A DNA stretch of 64,000 bases from Xestospongia muta (taxonomy: Eukaryota; Porifera; Demospongiae; Haplosclerida; Petrosiidae): positions 7,577,135 to 7,641,134 of the forward strand of contig OY848920.1 in NCBI GenBank assembly GCA_963693285.1, written 5' to 3'. How positions within the stretch are numbered: the stretch's first letter is position 1; every line of letters begins with the position of its first letter. Under the pieces are notes generated by a model. The model did not search any database. It was not told the origin of the DNA and saw only the letters and a list, made by a program, of their open reading frames with translations. Positions 23,201 through 34,700 of the stretch are shown here, piece after piece. Made by a program: the position numbers and the translations under genes.

Positions 23201-26200
23201 AAGGAATCAGCTAAATCAGATAATAAAGATGACAGCTTGTTTTTGTCTCAAAGTAGGTATTATAAAAACTATAACATAATGATAAATTTGATAAGGACTA
23301 AACACACTATGTTCTTTACTATAACAAAACGTATAGGTAATTTGATTTGGTTTGTCTATATAAACTTGTGTTTTGTTAGTTGATTGTGCGTTTTGATAGT
23401 TAATTGTGTCGTTATGATAGATATATGTAATCTTCAAACCACAAACCCATGTCAGGGACATTACATTCTAAAGACAAAAAGATAATATAAATTATATTAC
23501 TATGAATATATTTATATATAGAGTCTCCAGTATCAGATGTCATATTAAAGGATTCTAATGATGTTTCAGAGGATACAGTAACAAACAAAGGTATGCTTAC
23601 TTGTTATGATATAGTCTTAAAATAGTTTGGGTTCTAAATAATATTAATTATATAATGTTTGCTAGTATTATTTTATTTATTGTTATTGTATGTGATTGTT
23701 AATGATACATACACATTGACTACTTAAACCATTGGATCAAATAAATTTGAATAAAATTTTTAATGTGGTCACTATATAACTGATTAAAGTTATAGTTATT
23801 TAGGAAATTAGTTTTTAACATTGCTTATCGTAGCTAAGTCTCTGATCTTTGATTTTGATTTTACCTATTTTCCTATGATCAATATTCATCAAGATCTTTA
23901 GCTTTTTGGTATTAATAAAGTACATGGAGTTGACCAAACCATAAAAATTAAAATAATCAGAGCTTCACAAAAAAAGCTACATAAATATCACTCTAACATG
24001 TCAAGCAGCTGTGACAAATTTCATACATGATTGGATTTTGACCCACTTGGCCAATTTTTTGGCTGTTGTTTGCCACGCTTATCTTAGTCAACAATGACAT
24101 AATTATCACATACTATTTGCTTCTATTTTTAATTCAAACATTATAAAAAATTGGCCAATCAAATTTTCTGCATTTCAGACTGATCCAATTCAAGATTTTG
24201 CTATTCCATTTTGTGTATAAGCCATCTTTAAAGGTTTTGGAATTTGCAGATTTACAGATTTGCAGACTTTTAGGTTTGCCGATTGCAGAATTGCATATTT
24301 TCAAATTACATAATTAAAGGTTTAAAGATTTGTAGACAGATTTGTAGAATGAATTTTTGCAAATTCACAGAAATATACATTTGAAGATTTACAGAATTAA
24401 AGAGTTATAGATTTACTACACAGTTTCATAAATTTGTATTTACATATTTACAGATTTGCAGATTTACAAATTCACAACTTTACAAACTGGAGAATATGCT
24501 CAATATATTCTATTAGGTTGAATTATGGATTTGAATGTTTTTTTCAGTAGTAAATTCTCCATTTAATTAAGTCATATACAGTATATAGAAATTACATATA
24601 TGCAAGATATTGTTTTTGCAAGAGCAGATATGACTTGATTAAATGTGAGCTGATTTAGGAAAAGGACCACTTCTGTTAAAATGTCTCAAACATTCAGTTG
24701 TTATGTACACAACCATATGTTTTCAATGAATGTTTACTAAGTTATATTTCAGTTTAATAACAATAGATAACTTGAAATGTAAAATTTAGTTATCATTTCA
24801 TTTTTAAAAAATGCTTACGTACACTCAAATGTTTATAATGGTTTGATAGAAATGGTCCCTTTTTACAAATCAGGTCACATATTGTTGTATTTTCTAACTC
24901 ATCAAGGACCAAAAATGATGTTAAGGAAGTACTCGCTGTTTGTGGTGTTAAAAAGATAATTTTTTTTCAGATTTTCTTAATTCTATATTAATATATTTCA
25001 ATGTTTTTGTCCATTTCTCTTTTGACTGGACAACAATACCTAGTGATTTGATTGCTATGCATTTTTTGCAGATATAAGGTTAAATTTTCTTAAATATTCT
25101 CTTTGTGGGTTTTAGCCAATACTGATGTCATAACGTTAGCAGAGTATGGTGAACTTAAACTGCTTTGTCCCCAGACTTTGTAATTAAAGTATTCTATTAA
25201 TGACATGAAGTATACTGAGTTATCTGGGGTTTTACTTCTCGAAAATTAGCAAAATAGTATCAAAAAATAAAAAAATTATCAATCCTTTTCGTTGAAAGGT
25301 ACTCCTTCTTTATCTTGATTTTTTGGCCTTGATGAGTTAGATAGTATAATGATAATTCAGTCAACACTGCTAGTGTACTATGATTTCACAAAGAAATTAT
25401 ACCGTATATGAGTAAATTAAATGGAGATTTATTACTGAAAATAACCTAAACCATATATTGACCAATTTTTAAAGTTGTCAATTTATAAATCTGCAATTCT
25501 CCATATCTGTAAAATTGCCCTAAATTTCATAATGGAATAGCAGTCTGAAATGTTGAAATGTAGATTGGCCACTTTTTATTGTTTTATTAGTTTTTAGTTT
25601 CAATTCATTCTTTCCTCTATCAGTTTCAAAAGTTACATATTTACTAAAACAATTACTAATAATGTCACATCCTGCTAGTATCATTAACAAACTCAGCACC
25701 TGCCTATGTATCAATTTAACAAGTACTAATAATCTATTATTGCAGAAAATAGCTTTGTTTTCAAGTATTCATATCATTGTTACTAACATTATCATATTGT
25801 AACTGTTCATCAGCAGTCATTAACATTCAAAATTGTCTCTTCCATTAAACAGCAAACATGACCTTTACTATGTTTACTATGTACATATATGATGTTTTGT
25901 TGCCATAGTAACCACAGTTAGTAAACAGTAATGGCTTCCCTTCTTCTTCCCTGTGTTATCTGTAACTATTTGTATGTTATACTATATACTAACTCTGTTT
26001 TATAATAGGAGACACTGGAAATGTTCAGTGGAATGATGATGACAATAGTGTTAAACTCGACTCACCAAGTCTAGTACAATGTGAAAACGTTACAAATAAA
26101 TTAATACAAGAGCAGCAAACAGGAAAAGAGTGGAATATCATTCTATGGAAATCATCTCCTGAAAGTACTGCAGTTATTATAAGCAATCTTAATAAATGTG

Positions 26201-26805
26201 TTGTGAGGAGACTTGATATAGAGGGTACTTCATTGGACAGTAGGTGTGTATCCATATTATCAGAGATACTAAAAACTAATAAAACAATAAAAAGACTAGA
26301 GCTGCGGTTCTCTTCGCTTACTGGTGGTATCAAACAAGTCAGTGATAGTCTCTTTGAAAATAAAACACTCAAAAAATTAGTATTGTCTAATGTTACTGGT
26401 ATCACAGATGAAGATATGTCTCACTTATCAAACATGTTGGGAAATAATACAAATTTAAAAGAGTTTCAACTCCGCCACTGTAACATTACTGATAACGGTG
26501 TCCAGTATATCTATAAAGGACTTATTAAAAACAAAACACTGACTGAGGTCGACATCAGAGGTAATAGTGAGATTACTTCAGTTAGTACCAGTACAATAGC
26601 AGATTTAATACAAACAACTACATCACTGAAAGAACTACGTCTTCACAACACTTCACTGAAAGATGACGATATCGAGACAATATGTACATCACTAAATAAA
26701 ACTACTACGATACAGAAACTTGTCGTCTCAAGACAACATGAAGAATATTGTAAGACGTTAGACAGTTATCAAGATATTAAAGACAGGCTTCAGTTCTGGT
26801 TGTAG
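20291..26805 (+). CDS. Death domain-CARD-CARD-coiled coil-LRR protein without NACHT (14 exons)
   Basis: Exons by GT-AG and frame: 20291-20615, 20665-20967, 21017-21385, 21430-21495, 21541-21591, 21643-21693, 21743-22416, 22475-22592, 22679-22741, 22829-22966, 23011-23118, 23166-23252, 23522-23590, 26009-26805; total 3,219 nt, 1,072 codons, no internal stop. Start chosen by match to the neighbour (MTTRN/MATRN). Domains: death domain ~10-100 (RIGDKWYQFGILLKLDSKKL); CARD-like bundles ~120-209 and ~240-332; short linkers; an unnamed conserved domain ~389-612 (HCTLINISCLEGIV, GNSIIVTCF); coiled coils ~613-720, then a polar linker; ribonuclease-inhibitor-type LRRs ~830-1072. This resembles NLR ends with the NACHT ATPase missing. 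A cytosolic sensor/adaptor role in death or innate signalling is inferred. The large last intron holds a foldback element. Confidence 0.85.
24141..25582. mobile_element. About 1.4-kb foldback element in the last intron
   Basis: Left end 24141-24182 and right end 25541-25582 are imperfect inverted repeats (shared 'ttggccaatc' and 'catttcagactg' on the left, complemented on the right). A nested pair lies inside: 24893-24915 ('tctaactcatcaaggacc') against 25319-25341 ('ggccttgatgagttaga'). At 24240-24490 there is a patch of degenerate short repeats of the 'agatttgcagatttacag' type. No transposase is visible, so it is a non-autonomous foldback element. Exact ends and target-site duplication were not determined. 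Confidence 0.65.
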
Positions 26806-27379
26806 TAAGTAGTTTGTTTATTATTTCTCACTTACTTATATTTTCACATTTTTATTTTTAAATTTATCTTCTTTTATTAGCAATTTCATTCTTTAATAAA
26901 GCTACTAGACAATTAAACTAGAGCAGTTTTGCTCAACATTACTTTTCTAACATCACATTTCTTTGATCACTCATAGTTGCAATTATAAGCCTATGTATAT
27001 ATAAATAATATTATCTGTGGGTGTGTTTTAGTGGGACAAGATTTTGATTGCAGACTTTGAGTTTCTGAAGAATATATTAAAAGAACTACACAATTTTCTT
27101 AACTACCCAAAGTAGTCATTAGACCAAAAATAAAATACTGCTCAATTAGGTAGAGAGTGAGGATTTCATTCAAGATGTGTACTAACAATGCAGTAAAATA
27201 GTTTTCAAATATTAAGATTGTGATTGGGTACTTTTGTGTGGCTACTATGTAGGAATATCCATACTGCCATTACTACTTTGGCCTTGTTTGAGATGTTTCA
27301 CTGCCATCACTACTTTTTAAATAACAGTTTTAGAATTTTTTTTTTAATTTATATGTCTTATTTTTATTTCAATTTTAAA
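26806..27379. other. 3' flank of the death-fold gene
   Basis: Contains 'aataaag' near 26896, a candidate poly(A) signal, and a segment 'agcagttttgctcaacatt' repeated at 30707-30725. No coding block. Confidence 0.5.
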
Positions 27380-27545
27380 ATTACTTATATCTATCTGTCT
27401 ATTGTGATATGGATGGTAGTCACTGTGATGGCAAAGTAGGCTGGATAAGAGTGGGCTACCTCAACATGAGTGAATCTGGTACATTTCCTGGAATGACATT
27501 GCAACAATATAACAACATGGGCCATGCATTAAATTTCACTTGATT
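27380..27545 (+). pseudogene. Fibrinogen-like core fragment
   Basis: Reads LSVYCDMDGSHCDGKVGWIRVGYLNMSESG then MTLQQYNNMGHAL, the core of the fibrinogen-like family, with no start, signal or C-terminal half. The proline/cysteine segment (CP.GL) is shortened. It lies 0.45 kb upstream of an intact paralogue. Confidence 0.75.
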
Positions 27546-27994
27546 TTTTTATTTTGAATTTTAGTTAATTAATTATAATTAATTAACTTAATAGATGTGC
27601 TTATATAGGTCAGATGGAAACTAAGTCTATGTATGAGTTCTTTCCATCAACTGTAAGGAAAACAAGGTATATTAGATGATTTAGTGAAGATAGTTGTCAC
27701 AATGAACGTCGTAGTTCTAGCATGTGCACTACCATTATTTTTCTTGAAGTATAAGTGATTGTGAACTCAGTTCTCTTCAAGCAAGATTCCAAGTGTACTC
27801 CAATGCTATAATTGACTAATTGATAGATGAGGCCGATAATAGAAAAATAGAGTTGCCTTGATCATTTTATCTAAGACTGACATTTAATTATAAATTCAAT
27901 TAATAGCGCATAATGAATATTAATTAGGTGAAAATTTGTCCATCACCAATAACTTCTTACTGTTGCTAAGCTCGCGCTACAACTAGATTTAACA
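27546..27994. other. 5' flank of fibrinogen-like gene
   Basis: AT-rich, with an AT palindrome 'ttaattaattataattaatt' near 27566. No assignable promoter motif. Confidence 0.4.
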
Positions 27995-29161
27995 ATGACG
28001 CCTCTTTTTGTTAAGTGTTTTCTTTTATTTGGAGCGCTCATTTCTTGGTGTTATGGAGATGATGTCCAAAACTATCCACTTCAAAATACAACTATTACAG
28101 ATGTACCAGTTAAGGTCAATCAAGGTAACTTTCAATGTGCTCAAAAGAGACTTTCTGAATCCTTAAATGTGGTCTCCAATGTTGTCCCTCCAATTGAGAC
28201 TTGTGTTGCCTGTAATGAAAAGGAGTATGGCAAGAATGACGTGTTTACAAACTTTTATTCGTCACAACATTGTGTTGAAAAGTCTTATGAATGTGAAAAC
28301 ATTACTGATCCTGGGAAAAAATTGATGGGACAATTAGGAGCTATCTCCGAGTTTATTAACTCATATCTAACTACATGTCTTGATATCAAACAGAAAAATA
28401 ACCTTTCTCTCTCAGGCTATTACACAATACGAGCTCCTAATGGTTCTCTTATATCAGTATACTGTGACATGGAGGGAAGTAACTGCGATGGTAAAGGAGG
28501 TTGGATGAGAGTAGGCTACCTCAACATGAGTGAACCTAATGCTACCTGTCCTTCTGGACTAACTCTACGAGAATTTAACAACACAGAACATGGGCTTTGT
28601 GGTCGACCTATGTCTTCATCTGTAATTTACTCTGCTCATGGCATTCATTACAATAAAGTCTGTGGTCAAATAAAAGGTTATCAGTTTGGCTCACCAGATG
28701 GATTTCCACCTTTGGCTGGTCATCATGGCAAACCAAACATTGAGAACTGTAATACATATGTTGATGGTGTTACTATTACTTATGGTAGTAATCCTCGTAA
28801 ACACATTTGGACCTACGCTTGTGGTGTAAGGGAATATACTAATGATCAATATTCATGTCCATGTAATAATGGAAGTTCTGGCACAACATCACCTAATTTT
28901 GTAGGTAAGGAATACTATTGTGAATCTGGATTGCCTTATGGGAATGTACATCCTGTTTTGTATTCTAATGACACTTTGTGGGATGGTCAACAATGTGGAG
29001 GATTAGAAGGACCATGTTGTACTAATCCAAAGATGCCATGGTTTATAAAGACTCTTTCAGAAACCACAACTAAAGATATTGAATTAAGAATGTGTGGAAT
29101 TGATTACCTATCAAATACTGAAGATACTCCTCTGGATATTATTGAACTTTATATTCGCTAA
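27995..29161 (+). CDS. Secreted fibrinogen-like protein, long N-terminal type (paralogue 4)
   Basis: 388 codons, single exon, ATG at 27995 with signal peptide (FVKCFLLFGALISWCYG). Closest to the gene at 10909: the same DDVQNYPLQNTTITDVPVKV region, the same Cys-bearing N-terminal segment, then SGYYTIRAPNGSLISVYCD and GGWMRVGYLNMSEP. The C-terminal half is complete (CGRPMSSS, VCGQIKGYQFG, YVDGVTITYGSNPRKHIWTY, CPCNNGSSG, YYCESG, LWDGQQCGGLEGPCC, PLDIIELYIR). Many N-x-S/T sites. A secreted or matrix role is inferred. It has not acquired the 566-bp tail array seen at the 10909 gene, though its immediate 3' flank is homologous for about 60 bp. Confidence 0.87.
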   Translation: MTPLFVKCFLLFGALISWCYGDDVQNYPLQNTTITDVPVKVNQGNFQCAQKRLSESLNVVSNVVPPIETCVACNEKEYGKNDVFTNFYSSQHCVEKSYECENITDPGKKLMGQLGAISEFINSYLTTCLDIKQKNNLSLSGYYTIRAPNGSLISVYCDMEGSNCDGKGGWMRVGYLNMSEPNATCPSGLTLREFNNTEHGLCGRPMSSSVIYSAHGIHYNKVCGQIKGYQFGSPDGFPPLAGHHGKPNIENCNTYVDGVTITYGSNPRKHIWTYACGVREYTNDQYSCPCNNGSSGTTSPNFVGKEYYCESGLPYGNVHPVLYSNDTLWDGQQCGGLEGPCCTNPKMPWFIKTLSETTTKDIELRMCGIDYLSNTEDTPLDIIELYIR

Positions 29162-29877
29162 CTGCTTTTCGTGCAGATTTTTCATGCTTTTATGTTTATT
29201 TACTTACTTTATTGTTATTAATTATTAATGTTGGCATTGTATGTACTTATAAACATTGCTGAAGTTTTCTGAAGACCCTTTTTATTAATAGATGTTAGTT
29301 GTTATTATATTCAGGTAGTATATTTGTCCATCTCAATAGTTGCATACTACATATTTAATATAATTAATTGCACTAAATATACATACCTATGTATTAATTA
29401 AACATAACAGGCATTCCAAAGCAATCTTGTGACTCTTTTGTGTGCACAGTTAATAATGTTGATTTATCAATTATTGTTCAATGTAATGACATCTTGACCT
29501 AAATATATAAATTATGTCATTCTATTGTTCAATCATATGAGCCACTTCAAAATAATTTAGAAAGTAGCATTAAGATGTTAGTAATGGTATCACTATCCAC
29601 TCTGACCTTTCAGAAGACTTATTGTCCTGGCAACATAATAACAGAATTGATAAAAATTGTCATCAGATCTGTAAAAACCTTCCACTTTGCTGTTTTTGAA
29701 GAAAGAACTAGACCTAGCTGTCAGGTACGATATTTAAAATATAAACCTGCTATATATATATATATATATATAAATTGACTGACTTCAATTTAATTGTATA
29801 TGGATAAGTAAATGTAACACTATTTAGTTATTTATTTTATTATGAACTTGACTGTATGTACATAAGCAATAATATAT

Positions 29878-29966
29878 TAGTAATCAAAACAGTTTTATGA
29901 TTACTTTTGATCAAAATAAGGTTACTACATGCTCTTGTATAACCATATATTGGTTAAATCAACCAT
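29878..29966. repeat. Dispersed repeat, same family as 42080-42185
   Basis: 'tagtaatcaaaacag', 'attacttttgatcaaaataa' and 'aaccatatattggttaaatc' occur in the same order and spacing as at 42080-42185 and, in pieces, around 14333-14620. Probably a MITE family. Confidence 0.7.
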
Positions 29967-30084
29967 GTATTAACAATAAATAAACAATGTACAGTATGTA
30001 GGTATATCCTGTTATGTATATCACTGTAAACATTAATTAGTATATTATCTTAACAATTAATATGTAGTTTACATGCATCGTTAC

Positions 30085-30185
30085 TTCGGAATTTAGTGAA
30101 TTACTCATTTATAATTTGTCGGTATGTTATCCAAAGAAAAAATTTATACAGTGAGTAATTCACATGAATTTTAGATTCCAAAGCA
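30085..30185. repeat. About 100-bp foldback element
   Basis: Left arm 'ggaatttagtgaattactca' and right arm 'tgagtaattcacatgaatt' ... 'ttcc' are inverted. A related element with the same arms (tgaattatttacag / tgagtaattcaca) lies at about 39478-39570. Non-coding, MITE-like. Confidence 0.65.
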
Positions 30186-30387
30186 ATGCAAGCATGTAAG
30201 CTAATAATTAGTAATTAAAATAACATCAATTTTTACAATAATATAGATTTTATGCATGCTGACAGCTTTATACATATTAACGTCAAATTAAGTGGTTGAT
30301 TTAACCAACATATAAGTATACATATGACAAATAATTCGATGCAAAAGAGTAAATATGATGTTCAGTATTGATTACTAAAGTGCCACG

Positions 30388-30472
30388 GAAGCCGAGGACG
30401 GACATTCCAATTCCTATTTCGAATTTCATTCAAACGGGGTTATACGGAGTTGGAATATTCGCCCTCGGCTTC
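30388..30472. repeat. GC-richer 85-bp foldback
   Basis: Arms 'gaagccgaggacggacattc' and 'gaatattcgccctcggcttc' are inverted with a few mismatches. It stands out as much richer in C+G than its surroundings, which suggests an inserted small element. Confidence 0.75.
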
Positions 30473-30504
30473 TGTACTACACTATACGGAAACAATATTT
30501 ATCA

Positions 30505-30740
30505 AGAAGACATATAGAGTTTATGGAGAAGTTAGAGAGTTATCAAGTTATTAAAGTCACTTGTGTTTAATTAATAGTAAGTAGTTTGTTCTTTATTCTT
30601 AATCTGTCTTCGCCCACACTTTTAATTACGCTTTTAATTTCTCGTGACTTTTTCTTCTTTTATTACCAATTCTTGTCCATAACAAAATTGGTAAACAATT
30701 AAAATAGAACAGTTTTGCTCAACATTCACTTATCTAATGT
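30505..30740 (+). pseudogene. Relic of the 3' end and 3' flank of a death-fold/LRR gene
   Basis: 'ggagaagttagagagttatcaag' followed by a 'tagtaagtagtttgtt' block matches the last codons and 3' flank of the gene ending at 26805. The later 'acaattaaa..agagcagttttgctcaacatt' stretch (26910-26942) is repeated at 30693-30725. No LRR codons remain upstream, so only the tail of a former copy is left. Confidence 0.65.
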
Positions 30741-31718
30741 TGCACGTTTTTACTCTCTCACAGCTTGTCACTTGGTGCCTGTCAAACGCATGATCTTTAA
30801 ATAGGACAATAATTTGGACACAATAACTTGAGACTCCTGCAACAACTGTATGGGGTTTTCCAGCTGTGATTATAACTGAGAATGAAAGTGTCTTAGGATT
30901 GACAGTAGATTGAAATATCAATAGAAATTTTGATTATAATCTAGACAGACACTGGAGCTGAGGTGACAAGACTTAATAGTTGGACCTATATACAAGTTGG
31001 ACAAGTAATGTCCCTGTCTTCTCTTTCTAGTCAATATGAAATTATTATTACCATTACAGAAAATGACCAACAGCTTATGGATCATCATTAATGAAAGTAT
31101 TTGCAGAGGATGTTCAGCTTTAGATATATCATCTTTAGTAACTCACAGTAGTTTTCTGAGGAGGAAATTCTCTCTCTTCAAATACATTAAACACTAGTAT
31201 TACTCTTATGTTAAGTGTGCATAGTAACTTCAGTACTAATGCTTCAAGGACTAAAGTGACATTTTGGCAGCTTGACCTTCTAAGGTAATATTGTTAACTG
31301 AAACATCCTTCTTAGGAGGTGGCCTCTATCATTATTTGCATTATACTGGCAGGTATTGATTATGAGGCAAGGGAAATTATCAAATGTAAAGGTTTAAAAA
31401 TATGTTTATTTCCTTTGAAGTTCAGGAGTGCTCTCTTCAAGGAACTTATAGTTTTTCTTTCCCTCAGGTAATGGAGATTATTTTATCTCTATTATCAGAG
31501 GAATCAAAATGAAGACTAAGAATGTTGGTATTAAAGCTGACCAGCTATGAGAAAGACAAAAAAGGCCAAATGCTGAAGTTAAAGAGAAGTGCTGAGTAAA
31601 ACTGATCTATTTCATCAACCAGTTTTGTTAAAGAATTTTTTTGAATAAAAGAAATAGTCAAGAGAAGTTTAAAGAGAAAATACAAGTGAGCAAAAAAGAA
31701 CAAACAACAAAGTACTCA
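30741..31718. other. Intergenic, nothing recognised
   Basis: No family match, splice-flanked exon or repeat I can support. It is the 3' flank of the minus-strand gene ending at 31719. Confidence 0.4.
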
Positions 31719-34700
31719 TTAATACATGAACTTAAGTCTGTTTTTAATAACTTCATAACTGTCTGACTTCTTAATACATGCTTCATGTTGTCTTGCTAAG
31801 TACAGTTCCTGGATTGTAATGTTTTTAGCAAGTGTTGTACATACGGTCTTGATATCATCATCATTCAATGAAATATTGTGGAGACGTAGTCTTTTCAGTG
31901 ATGTAGTTGTTTTTATTAGATTTGCTATTGCACTGGTACTAACTGAAGTGATTTGATGATTACCGCCAATGTTTAACGTAGTTAGTCTTTGGTTTTTAGT
32001 AAGACCTTCACAGATATATTGAACACCATTATCAGTGATGTTACAGTTGTACAGCCATAGTTCTTTTAAAGTTGTATTACGAGCTAACATACCAGACATG
32101 TGAGACATACAGTCATCTGTGATACCAGTAATATTATACAACCGTAACTTCTCAAGTGTCATATTATGAGAGAGACTATCACTGACTTGTTTGATACCAC
32201 CGGTAAGTAAGGAGGAGTATAACCATAGTTTCTTTATAGTTTTATTAGCTTTTAGTATCTCTGAAAATATAGATTGACACTTACTGTCCAATGGAGTGTT
32301 GAATAAATAAAGACTCCACACTGTACACTTATTAAGATTGTTTATAATAACTGTAGTACTTTCAGGAGATGACGAGTGCAGTTCTAAACTCCATTCTTTT
32401 CCTGTTTGTTGTTCTTTTATTAATTTGTTCATAACATTTTCACTTTGTATGACATTGGGTTCAGTAAGACTAACATTATTAATATCATCGTTCCACTGAA
32501 TACTTCCAATGTCTCCTGTTATAAGACAGAGTTAGTATATAGTATAGTACACACATAGTAATATATTATATTATAAGACATTACAATACACATAACGATG
32601 TGGCTGCACTGAAATATATAGCTTCACAGTCTAGTGTTTCATGCATAGTTTTCTGCTTTGAACCATGAAATGTTCAAAAATGTTTCTAAATCAAGCTTAA
32701 TAGCTAATATAAATGTGTCATGATTATCATTGCAATAAAACCTCAAACCAACCTAAGCACTGAGTATAATACTATAATAAGTTGTTTTGTACCATCTTCA
32801 GGCCGTAGCCAATTGAGTTTCAACACAGTTGGCATATCATAACATCTATGACGTTTAATTGGGTGTAGCTCGGAAAACCAACCACTCCAATAGTGTGTTA
32901 GCATTATAGTATAAGTCATTTCTGTTGGCTAGTACATGCATATATAGTAATGTTTTAAATCATGTGCTAATATGCATTTATTTACATAATTTCACTCCAT
33001 TGTGGTTAGCAATAATTAAGCAACAGACAAACTTGAACCACTAATGCACACATAACAACCAATGAGGCACTATTGTAAGCTCTGCTATGATTACAGAGAC
33101 TGATTCTGCTTTAAAGATTATAACTAGTTTGGCTCCCTGTCTTATAATCTAGTGAGAACTTCTCAAAACTCAGTGCATCTCTTTCATATTAACATTAATA
33201 ACAACTGAGATCTTTTTCTCAATTATAATCTTATTTACATTGACTAATGATAGTGGGTTACTAGTACATACCTTCTTCATCTGGCTCTTTACCCTTACCA
33301 TGATTAGAATCCTTTAATACATCATCTGATACTGGAGACTCTATACAAATTTAGATGTATCACAGTAAATTTAATAAAAATCATAACTATTATTCAATAT
33401 TATGGTCTGAGTAATATGACTATAATCAACACATGATTCTGATAATCTGTGTGGGTAATAACAATACACTTATAAATAAAATTGCGCCAAGTGCTTTAAT
33501 TATTCACTCTAATGTTTAAATAACTCTCCTAATTAGCACTCATTTTCACTAAAATACAGTCACTCATGTGGTTGAATTGACCAGCTTGTATAAGTGTCAA
33601 ATCTCATAACACTGAATTTAGCAACTAACATAAAATTTGATTGATTTCACATAATCACTTTCTATCATATCCTTATTATATGCACTATATATGATACTAA
33701 CACTGAAGAGTATCCACTTAATATATACAAAGTTACAATTATAATATAACTTACTTGGACGAGGTAAGGAACTCTCATTTTTATCATCAGCTTTTAACTC
33801 ATTTTTCAACTCTGATATAAATTAAGGCTTTATTAGTAGCCATATCATTTTTTACTACCTGTAGTTTCACTGATAAATGATGTGGATTCTTGTTGATTAG
33901 ACTTTGTTTGGGTATCTTCTGGTTCTTGATCAGTTAGTGGTTTATGAGCTTTTGGTATGAACACTAGATCTAGTAACAATGACATATAATAGAGAAATGA
34001 CAAATACCAGTTACCTTTTAAGCTCTGTCTTAATGCCTCAAGCTGCTCATTTCTCTCTCTTAATCGTAACATCAATGACGTTATTACTTCCCGCAGTGTC
34101 TCCAACTCATTTTGTCTCTCTACATACACTGACTGTATCTGTTCTTTAAAAACTAAATAATTATAAAATATTATTTATGTACTGAAACATCAGTGACACA
34201 GACTATGTTAGTGATAACTGTTGTATCAATAATACCTTCCTTCCTTTTCAGAAGTGATGTCAAATGTTTGATTCCTTTTTCTTTCATTTGTTTTCTTTCT
34301 ACATAGAAACATTGAATGTTAAATCAAATATACTATATAATAGACAGCTATTATATACACTGGGATAATTTCCTGCATGTACAAATACCTTCACATTGTT
34401 GGATAATAGATGACACTTGCAAAGTCATCTTTTTACAGATGGTTTGTCGTGCTTCCAGTTGACATCTCAACTCTTTTGTCTTTTCTTCTACAATAGTTCT
34501 AATCTCCTATATATCAGTAAACAAAACATGTAATAACTATTGTTTAATACCATTCATGTCTTACCTTGTCTCTTTGATGTTTATTATAAATAGTGCAATA
34601 ACCTATTGTTAACTTAATCACACCCAACTGCTTCAACAAATCAAGATTATCTTTTGCTGTCATCAGCAAAAGATCAATTAAACTTTGTGGAGCATAGCAG

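Noticed and set aside
24240..24490. Short 'agatttgcagatttacag' repeats as a coding repeat
   Set aside because: No frame stays open; it is part of the non-coding interior of the intronic foldback element.
20291..26805. Reading the + cluster as three separate genes (death domain; conserved domain; LRR)
   Set aside because: All 14 exons join with canonical borders and matching phases into one open frame, and the second gene on the other strand has the same order.
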